Both the position numbers and the translations under genes were made by a program. From the NCBI GenBank assembly GCA_020634565.1, contig JACKBN010000002.1, positions 620,001 to 684,000 on the forward strand: a DNA stretch of 64,000 nucleotides. Direction: 5' to 3'. A model generated the notes under the pieces. It ran no database searches. It had not been told where the DNA came from and saw nothing but the letters and a program-made list of their open reading frames with translations. This DNA comes from Ardenticatenaceae bacterium. GTDB lineage: Bacteria; Chloroflexota; Anaerolineae; Promineifilales; Promineifilaceae. Positions 58,630 through 64,000 of the stretch are shown here, one piece after another (position 1 is the first letter of the stretch; each line of letters opens with the position of its first letter).

Positions 58630-59565
58630 TTAATTGGACATGATGAAGTTGAGAAGGTCGTCCAACACCTCCTGGCGTACCACCAAGTTACCCTCACCCA
58701 GCGGCGTTTCCAGATTATGCCCGGACCCTTCATACACCTTGACGGTGATGTTGCTTTTGTTCAAAGTTTGCAGCCGGGCTTCACTTTCTAGAGCGGGCAC
58801 ATTGGTATCTTCCAGGCCAAAGATTGCCAGCGCAGGTACATCCAATTCTTCCCAATACGGCAGCGGGTCAAAGTCGCCAATGGCCTGCCAGAACGTCTTT
58901 TGCCGTACTTCGCGGATAGACCAGGCAGAAGGGTAAGCCAGCACGTCCGCAACAATGGGCAAGAAGCCTATCTGGCGCAAATTTTGTTGTTCTTCAAACA
59001 ACAGTTGTTCACGAAGGGGCAGGGACGTGCCAGATAAGTCAACAATGAAATCAATCTCGTCAGATTGGCTGGCAATAAGTGGCGAGATATGCCCACCCTG
59101 GCTAGCGCCAATGATGCCCACGCGGGAAATCGGCAAATCATCTCGGGCCAACAAATAATCTACTGCGGCAACTGCGTCCATACCGAGCGCCTCAAAGCTG
59201 GCAGTTTCCCAATCTCCTTCGGAGCCATCGGCACCACGCTTGTCTGGCACCAACACCACGACGCCGTTATCCAGCAGATGTTTGGTCTCGGTTAAAATGA
59301 TGCGATTACCCCGGAAGCTTGGGGCAGAGCCGTGCACAAAGACAACTGCGGGAAAAGGCCCATCGCCCTTTGGCACAAACAACATGCCTGCCAGCCGAAT
59401 TTGCTCAGCTTCGTTATAAAACTCCACCTCTTCGTATGTGACGTCATCTAAAGTAACGCCTTCCCACTCGCGGGATTCTTTTGTTCGTAGCTGGGCTACC
59501 AGCACAGGCACCACCAAAATCAACAAAAATGCGATAGCTAAACCAACACCAATTGTTTTGTTCAT
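58630..59565 (-). CDS. Alpha/beta hydrolase with N-terminal membrane anchor
   Basis: This 311-residue protein starts at the ATG at 59565, with AAAGGAG upstream. One hydrophobic helix (residues 5-25) suggests an exported, anchored enzyme. The alpha/beta-hydrolase order is clear: oxyanion region VFVHGSAPSFRGN, nucleophile Ser in IGASQGGHI, Asp in FGLEDTNVP, His in GSGHNLE. It resembles dipeptidyl-peptidase/dienelactone-type hydrolases. The substrate is unknown. It is monocistronic. Confidence 0.87.
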   Translation of the reverse strand: MNKTIGVGLAIAFLLILVVPVLVAQLRTKESREWEGVTLDDVTYEEVEFYNEAEQIRLAGMLFVPKGDGPFPAVVFVHGSAPSFRGNRIILTETKHLLDNGVVVLVPDKRGADGSEGDWETASFEALGMDAVAAVDYLLARDDLPISRVGIIGASQGGHISPLIASQSDEIDFIVDLSGTSLPLREQLLFEEQQNLRQIGFLPIVADVLAYPSAWSIREVRQKTFWQAIGDFDPLPYWEELDVPALAIFGLEDTNVPALESEARLQTLNKSNITVKVYEGSGHNLETPLGEGNLVVRQEVLDDLLNFIMSN

Positions 59566-59820
59566 GATATTTCTCCTTTGCAGAACGTAATAAATAACTG
59601 TCTGAATATTGGCCACAGAGGGCACAGAGAGCTTTGAGAAAGAGGTTCAATTCTCTGATCTCTCTTTTTCCTCTGTGGCTTTTTCGGATAGATTCAAAGT
59701 TGCCCTCAGTGTGGCAGATTGGCGTGGCTGGCACATCCACAAAGCGGTGGAAATGGCGCTCCTGAATTTTTGGGAACCGGTCTCCATAATTTTTAGGATG
59801 TACGGCCGTTCCCAATCCCC
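59566..59820. other. Divergent intergenic gap with 10-bp inverted repeat
   Basis: GCCACAGAGG (59612-59621) and CCTCTGTGGC (59670-59679) form a stem around CACAGAG/CTCTCTGATC sequence. ACGGCCGT occurs at 59802-59809. No gene is visible. The hydrolase promoter must lie here on the minus strand, but I could not place it. Confidence 0.45.
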
Positions 59821-59833
59821 TATAATGTTCAGA
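59821..59833 (+). promoter_or_regulatory. TATAAT -10 giving a leaderless kinase transcript
   Basis: A consensus TATAAT at 59821-59826 lies 6 nt before the ATG at 59833. Transcription should begin at the start codon, and no ribosome site exists. A -35 match is not convincing. Confidence 0.6.
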
Positions 59834-61017
59834 TGGTAAAACGACGTTGGTTCACGCGGCCGGGCGCTGGCACATTTTTGCTCATCAGCTTTTCCCTGTG
59901 GGGGGCCGTCAGCCTGCGCTGGATTACCGAGTTTATCGAGCAGCAGCATCCGCTCACCTGGGCCATCTCCCTCATTTTGCTTATCTTTGGCGCGGCGATG
60001 GGGCTGGAACCGCTGCTCACGCGCGGCTCTTCCCTACGAGCGCACATTTATCTGGCTGTGCAGATGATTTTGGTTTTTGTCGGCTCCCTCTTCTTTTACG
60101 AGCTCGACTTTTTTGCCATGCTGTACATTGTTTTGTGCGGGCAGGCGGCTTATTTGCTCTCGCGGCGGGACAGCTTAATTTGGACGGGGATTTTGGTGGT
60201 GGCAACGGCCGTTGCCCAAATCATCCAGTTTGGCATTCCGGTAGCCTTCTCTTTCATCCTGCTCTATGAAGCCGGGCTCATTTTTGTGGCCGCGTTTGTG
60301 CGGCTGGTGCTGCAAGCTGATGCCGCCCGCCAGCATAGCGAACAGCTGCTGGCCGACCTGCAAACCGCTCACCAACAGCTGCAAACCTACGCCAATCAGG
60401 CCGAAGAGCTGGCTGTGGCCAACGAGCGCACCCGCCTGGCACGGGATTTACACGATTCGGTTGCCCAAACCCTGTACGGCCTGACGTTGCAGGCAGAAGC
60501 CGCCAGCCGCAAGCTAACCGCCGGACAAAACGAAGCGGTGCAAGCCTATCTAGCAGCCATTCAGGAAGATGCCAAGCAAACGTTGCAAGAGACACGACTG
60601 CTTATCTTTGAGCTACGTCCGCCGATTTTGGAGAGCAGCGGACTGGCCGCCGCCTTGCAAGCCAGGCTGGACACGGTGGAAGCGCGCAGTGGGCTAACCA
60701 TGCACGTGGCGCTGGAAGAAATCGGCCATTTACCAGCGAACCTCGAAACCGGCCTGTACCGCATCGCCCAGGAGGCGCTCAACAACAGTGCCAAATATGC
60801 CCAGGCCAGCACGCTGGATGTGCAGTTACGTCGCGAAAATGGCCAGGTTTGCCTAAAAATCGGGGATGACGGGATTGGGTTTGAACCAACGGCCGTTCCA
60901 CCCGGCAGCGTTGGGTTGCAGGGGATGGCCGAACGAGTGGCACAGATGAACGGCCGTCTCACCATCAACAGCGCGCCCGGCCAGGGCACCCAAATTCTGG
61001 TGGAGGTGCCACTATGA
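59833..61017 (+). CDS. NarL-family sensor histidine kinase (membrane)
   Basis: This 394-residue protein has five to six hydrophobic helices (residues 10-165) without a sizeable exported domain, then a short coiled coil (EQLLADLQTAHQQLQTYANQAEEL). HisKA_3 with phospho-His in RLARDLHDSVAQTLYG follows, then HATPase_c (QEALNNSAKYAQ, DDGIGF, GLQGMAERVAQ). The partner regulator gene overlaps its stop (ATGA). The signal is unknown. The promoter looks leaderless. Confidence 0.92.
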   Translation: MVKRRWFTRPGAGTFLLISFSLWGAVSLRWITEFIEQQHPLTWAISLILLIFGAAMGLEPLLTRGSSLRAHIYLAVQMILVFVGSLFFYELDFFAMLYIVLCGQAAYLLSRRDSLIWTGILVVATAVAQIIQFGIPVAFSFILLYEAGLIFVAAFVRLVLQADAARQHSEQLLADLQTAHQQLQTYANQAEELAVANERTRLARDLHDSVAQTLYGLTLQAEAASRKLTAGQNEAVQAYLAAIQEDAKQTLQETRLLIFELRPPILESSGLAAALQARLDTVEARSGLTMHVALEEIGHLPANLETGLYRIAQEALNNSAKYAQASTLDVQLRRENGQVCLKIGDDGIGFEPTAVPPGSVGLQGMAERVAQMNGRLTINSAPGQGTQILVEVPL

Positions 61018-61694
61018 GCGATTCCCAACCCATCCGCATTCTCATCGCCGACGACCACCACATTGTGCGGCGTGGCATTCGCGATCTGCTGGACACCGAG
61101 CCAGACATGACGATTGTGGGCGAAGCTAGCAACGGGGAAGAGGCGGTAACGGCCGTTGCCAGCCTGAACCCAGACGTGGTGCTGATGGATTTGGTCATGC
61201 CCGGCACAGACGGCATCGAAGCGACGCGCCAAATCAAAGCGGCGCAGCCGCAGATGAAAATTCTGGTGCTCACCAGCTTTGCCACCGATGACAAAGTTTT
61301 CCCGGCTATCAAAGCGGGGGCGTTGGGCTACCTGATCAAAGACACCGGGCCAGACGAGCTGCTGAATGCGATCCGGCAGGTGCACCGAGGCGAAGCATCC
61401 TTGCATCCCACCATCGCCCAGAAGTTGTTAGCCGAAGTTGCCCAGCCAGAGAAACGGCCGTCTCCCACCATCGTCGATCCCCTTACCGAGCGAGAAATGG
61501 ACGTGCTCAAACTGCTGGCCCGTGGCCTCAGCAACCAGGAAATCGCGGAAATGCTCGTCATCGGCGTAACCACCGTCTACTCGCATGTCTCCAACATCCT
61601 CGGCAAGCTGCACCTGGCCACCCGCACCCAGGCCGCCCTGTACGCGCTCCGCGAAGGGTTTGTGCCTTTGCACGAGGATGAGAACGCGGCATAG
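61014..61694 (+). CDS. NarL/LuxR-type response regulator
   Basis: This 226-residue protein starts at the ATG at 61014, overlapping the kinase by 4 nt. The receiver has the acidic pair D13/D14, phospho-acceptor D59 in VVLMDLVMP, T in VLTSF and K in YLIKD. The C-terminal LuxR-type helix-turn-helix has LTEREMDVLKLLARG and NQEIAEMLVIGVTTVYSH. It is the output of the adjacent kinase. Confidence 0.94.
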   Translation: MSDSQPIRILIADDHHIVRRGIRDLLDTEPDMTIVGEASNGEEAVTAVASLNPDVVLMDLVMPGTDGIEATRQIKAAQPQMKILVLTSFATDDKVFPAIKAGALGYLIKDTGPDELLNAIRQVHRGEASLHPTIAQKLLAEVAQPEKRPSPTIVDPLTEREMDVLKLLARGLSNQEIAEMLVIGVTTVYSHVSNILGKLHLATRTQAALYALREGFVPLHEDENAA

Positions 61695-61745
61695 GTTCTT
61701 TTTTGCCCACTATTTCACGCAGAACTTCACATCGGCCCCAGATGT

Positions 61746-61837
61746 TATAATGCTAAAATACGGCCTTATCTGGCAGCCCCGCCAGGCATCTCGTTGGTTG
61801 GATTGGCAATCCGACCTACCTTTTCTGAGGAGGAATC
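61746..61837 (+). promoter_or_regulatory. Promoter and repeat upstream of the DAO-family gene
   Basis: TATAAT at 61746-61751 is a strong -10, with weak -35 candidates (ACTTCA at 61724-61729, 16 nt spacer). The leader holds a palindrome GGTTGGATTGGCAATCCGACC at 61796-61816, a near copy of 13156-13176. GAGGAGGAAT then precedes the ATG. Confidence 0.55.
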
Positions 61838-63145
61838 ATGAATCAAAAACCTGACGCCATCATCATTGGAGCCGGACTCATCGGCTGTGCCACGGCCTAT
61901 GAATTAACAAAACGCGGCTATAAAACGCTAAACATCGACAAACTGCCTGCCGCTGGTTTTGGCTCAACCAGCAATTCCTGTGCCATCGTGCGCTTTCATT
62001 ACTCCACGCTCGACGGCGCCACCATGGCCTATGAAAATTATTTCTACTGGAAAGATTGGGAGAACTACATCGGCCCCGTTGATGAGCGCGGCTACGCCAA
62101 GTTTGTGGAATGCGGCTTTGTCATCTTCCGCAACGGGGATCCCAGTGAGCAAAATTTCATCAACTTGTTTGAGCAAATTGGCATTCCCTACGAAACGTGG
62201 AGCCTGGAAGCGCTGCGTGAACGGTTCCCCATTGGCGATTTGCATTCATTCTGGCCGCCGCAGCCCATTGATGATGAGACATTTTGGGACGAGCCGACCA
62301 CGCCGCTCACCGGTGGCATTTACAATCCGCAAGGCGGCTACGTCAACGATCCGCAGTTGGCGACCTATAATTTGATGCAAGCGGCCCAGCGAAATGGCGG
62401 CGAGTTTTTGTTTAATGCGGAAGTGGTAGAGGTGCGGAAGGAAAACGGCCGTGTTTCTGGCATCACCCTCAGCGACGGCACCCAAATTGACGCGCCCGTT
62501 GTCGTCAATGCCGCCGGGCCACACTCCTTTATCATCAACAGGCTGGCAGGCGTGGAAGAGGGCATGAAGATTAAAACGAATGCCCTGCGCCGCGAAGTGC
62601 ATCACGTCGCCTCGCCCAAACGGTTTAACTTCAACCAGGATGGCTTCGTCTTTTCCGACGCGGACAACGGCATCTACTTCCGCCCCGAAACCGGCAACAA
62701 CATCCTCGTGGGCAGCGCCGACCCAGAATGCGACCCCAAAGAGTGGGTAGACAATCCCGATGAGTACCAAACAGAGCTCACCGACGAGCTGTGGAAAACC
62801 CAGGTGTACCGCCTGGCCCGCCGCATCCCGGAGCTAGAGATTCCCACAAAACCGAGCGGCATCGTCAGCATGTACGACGCTTCCAGCGATTGGATTCCCG
62901 TTTACGACCAATCTGATCTGCCAGGGTTTTATCTAGCGGTGGGCACCAGTGGCAACCAGTTCAAAAACGCAGCTGGCGTGGGCCACCTCATGGCCACGCT
63001 CATCGACGCGGTAGAGAAGGGTCAAAATCACGACGAAGATCACGTCCAGGTAAAAATGCCATACACGGGCGTAGTCCTCAACGCAGGCTTCTACTCCCGC
63101 CTCCGCGAGCTCAACACCGAAAGCAGCAATACCGTCATGGGATAG
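61838..63145 (+). CDS. FAD-dependent oxidoreductase, DAO family (sarcosine/glycine-oxidase-like)
   Basis: This 435-residue protein starts at the ATG at 61838, with GAGGAGG upstream. The FAD motif is AIIIGAGLIGCATAYELTKRGY. Further family blocks are NSCAIVRFHYS (instead of the usual GSS-GG-R), VVNAAGPHS and a C-terminal TSGNQFKNAAGVGHLM. It oxidises an amino acid or secondary amine with FAD and oxygen or a quinone. The substrate cannot be inferred. It is monocistronic. Confidence 0.87.
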   Translation: MNQKPDAIIIGAGLIGCATAYELTKRGYKTLNIDKLPAAGFGSTSNSCAIVRFHYSTLDGATMAYENYFYWKDWENYIGPVDERGYAKFVECGFVIFRNGDPSEQNFINLFEQIGIPYETWSLEALRERFPIGDLHSFWPPQPIDDETFWDEPTTPLTGGIYNPQGGYVNDPQLATYNLMQAAQRNGGEFLFNAEVVEVRKENGRVSGITLSDGTQIDAPVVVNAAGPHSFIINRLAGVEEGMKIKTNALRREVHHVASPKRFNFNQDGFVFSDADNGIYFRPETGNNILVGSADPECDPKEWVDNPDEYQTELTDELWKTQVYRLARRIPELEIPTKPSGIVSMYDASSDWIPVYDQSDLPGFYLAVGTSGNQFKNAAGVGHLMATLIDAVEKGQNHDEDHVQVKMPYTGVVLNAGFYSRLRELNTESSNTVMG

Positions 63146-63152
63146 CACCCAC

Positions 63153-63185
63153 ATTTCCCCGGAAACTTGAAGTTTCCGGGGAAAT
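63153..63185. repeat. REP-like hairpin 1
   Basis: ATTTCCCCGGAAACT (63153-63167) and its complement (63171-63185) close a TGA loop. With two near copies (63247-63279 and 63888-63920) it flanks a REP-associated transposase gene. A shared word CGTGGCAAAATCAG lies 33 nt downstream (63219-63232). Confidence 0.85.
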
Positions 63186-63246
63186 ACCGACCACCTACTA
63201 GTTGCGCAAACTCAAACACGTGGCAAAATCAGCAAACCAGTTACGC

Positions 63247-63279
63247 ATTATCCCGGAAACTTAGAGTTTCCGGGATAAT
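63247..63279. repeat. REP-like hairpin 2
   Basis: ATTATCCCGGAAACT (63247-63261), TAG loop, and the complement (63265-63279). The core CCCGGAAACT is shared with hairpins 1 and 3, while the outer bases change in compensating fashion (CCC/GGG to ATC/GAT), so pairing is kept. Confidence 0.85.
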
Positions 63280-63295
63280 ATAAGGAACATACCTC

Positions 63296-63874
63296 ATGCC
63301 ACGACGGAAAATCCAGTTTACCCAAGGACATTATTATCACATCTACAACCGGGGTGCAGGGCGGCATAATCTCTTCATTGAACAAGACAATTACCTCTAT
63401 ATTCTGCAGAAAATGAAGGAGTATCTAACCAAATTCTCTCTGGTTATGATTGCCTACTGCCTAATGCCCAACCATTATCACTTTTTGCTGCGGCAAGATG
63501 GCCAAATCTCAGCCAGCGAGCTTCCCAAGCGCCTATTCGGCGGCTACTCACGCGCCGTCCAGCGACGCTACGATTGGACAGGCACCCTATTTGAAGGTCG
63601 CTTCCAGGCCCGACACGTTGGCAATGAAAATTACCTGCGCCATTTATGCCGCTACATTCATGCCAACCCTGTAAAAGATGGCCTAGTCCACCATTTAGAA
63701 GAATGGCCCTACTCTAATTATTTAGAATGGATTGGTGAGCGAGACGGCACGATTGTTGACCGTACTTTTATCCAAGACTTGTTCGGTAGTGGCCGGGAAT
63801 ACAAAGAGTTTGTGCAAGACTATTTGATTACGCGTCACTTACCCAATGAGTTGAACTACCTGGATTGGAATTAG
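63296..63874 (+). CDS. REP-associated tyrosine transposase (RAYT, Y1_Tnp)
   Basis: This 192-residue protein starts at the ATG at 63296, with AAGGA 9 nt upstream. It has the Y1_Tnp HUH motif H60-Y-H62 (PNHYHFLLR), the N-terminal YHIYNRG strand and a C-terminal catalytic-Tyr segment LCRYIHANPVK. Family members act as single-strand nucleases/transposases that bind REP hairpins and are thought to spread them. Three matching hairpins surround the gene, two before and one after, which supports a functional RAYT/REP unit. The protein is of full family length. Confidence 0.93.
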   Translation: MPRRKIQFTQGHYYHIYNRGAGRHNLFIEQDNYLYILQKMKEYLTKFSLVMIAYCLMPNHYHFLLRQDGQISASELPKRLFGGYSRAVQRRYDWTGTLFEGRFQARHVGNENYLRHLCRYIHANPVKDGLVHHLEEWPYSNYLEWIGERDGTIVDRTFIQDLFGSGREYKEFVQDYLITRHLPNELNYLDWN

Positions 63875-63887
63875 CAGTCGGCCACTC

Positions 63888-63920
63888 ATTTCCCCGGAAA
63901 CTTGGAGTTTCCGGGGAAAT
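63888..63920. repeat. REP-like hairpin 3
   Basis: ATTTCCCCGGAAACT (63888-63902), TGG loop, and the complement (63906-63920). The stem is identical to that of hairpin 1. The downstream word CGTGGCAAAATCAG recurs at 63973-63986, as after hairpin 1, so hairpin plus tail form a repeated module on both sides of the transposase gene. Confidence 0.85.
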
Positions 63921-64000
63921 ACCAGACTCGTAGCTTAAGCGTAAGCAGATCATAGTTGCACCAAAAAAGTCTCGTGGCAAAATCAGGCGCATGAATGCTG

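Larger units (their letters stand above)
1..64000. repeat. Dispersed HIP-like palindrome ACGGCCGT, about 100 copies
   Basis: The octamer ACGGCCGT, most often within AACGGCCGTT, recurs through the whole window. Examples start near 559, 824, 1679, 2741, 3392, 5546, 9652, 12146, 15447, 18396, 23337, 28369, 31552, 36430, 46832, 50663, 53289, 57406, 60204 and 61149. My by-eye count is about 100, against about one expected for an 8-mer in 64 kb. Most copies are inside genes, in all three frames and on both strands. They encode Thr-Ala-Val, Asn-Gly-Arg or Arg-Pro-Phe/Leu depending on frame. A few are intergenic, near 34490, 43532, 47923, 47955 and 59802. The pattern resembles the cyanobacterial HIP1 palindrome, but the sequence is different. 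Confidence 0.93.

Noticed and set aside
1..64000. tRNA, rRNA or phage attachment sites
   Set aside because: No cloverleaf-like or rRNA-conserved sequence and no integrase gene were seen.

Overview
This is a gene-dense 64 kb chromosomal window of roughly 50-55 % GC with about 52 protein genes. I saw no rRNA, tRNA or CRISPR array. The likely source is a heterotrophic, facultatively or strictly anaerobic bacterium. Chloroflexota (Anaerolineae-like) is my best guess, from the mix of MacB/FtsX-type ABC genes, CRTAC/FG-GAP lipoproteins, Gfo/Idh pairs, a DMSO-reductase-type operon with NarL-family two-component systems, and a Mrp antiporter. This is inference, because the window holds no marker gene. 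The most distinctive signature is a dispersed palindrome, ACGGCCGT (usually AACGGCCGTT). I counted about 100 copies by eye where about one is expected by chance.

Layout. 0.2-4.4 kb: small membrane protein, FG-GAP/UnbV lipoprotein, PhyH-like dioxygenase, HlyD-type adaptor lipoprotein. 4.5-14.3 kb: FtsX-type permease and two MacB/LolD-type ATPases, one fused to a DUF2723 membrane glycosyltransferase-like domain and one to an AbrB-like domain. A LacZ gene with a doubly frameshifted 3' end lies between them. 14.3-20.4 kb: carbohydrate genes (MFS transporter, GH63-like glycosidase, and two Gfo/Idh/MocA oxidoreductases on the opposite strand).

20.8-38.4 kb is a molybdoenzyme island. It begins with a histidine kinase, a DmsC-like membrane protein and a NarL-type regulator. 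A Tat-exported DMSO-reductase-family catalytic subunit, a four-cluster ferredoxin subunit and a second DmsC-type anchor follow, ending in a clear terminator. Next come a nonaheme lipoprotein cytochrome and a coupled accessory operon (TorD-like chaperone, polyferredoxin, radical SAM protein, FmdE-like protein). A molybdenum-cofactor riboswitch candidate then stands in front of a THEP1-like NTPase and an ECF transporter (fused A-A ATPase, S component, T component) that also encodes a lipoprotein with a sulfite-oxidase-like fold. The riboswitch and this lipoprotein together suggest a Mo-, W- or pterin-related substrate for an ECF transporter. I consider this the most novel system in the window.

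38.5-47.7 kb (minus strand) is a YtfQRT-YjfF-type galactofuranose ABC transporter. Behind it lies an operon of an AraC-type response regulator, a YesM/LytS-type kinase and a second YtfQ paralogue, which looks like a sugar-sensing three-component system. 48.3 kb holds a renalase-like FAD enzyme with a leaderless promoter. 49.4-55.7 kb (minus) is a complete mrpABCDEFG operon led by a CBS-domain gene, with a terminator-bearing RNA leader. 55.9-63.1 kb holds assorted genes: small membrane protein, DUF2267 protein, DUF348-G5-PD40 lipoprotein, serine hydrolase, a second NarL-type two-component pair and a DAO-family oxidoreductase. The window ends with a REP-associated tyrosine transposase flanked by three REP-like hairpins.

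Several families of long inverted repeats occupy intergenic gaps, especially between convergent genes.
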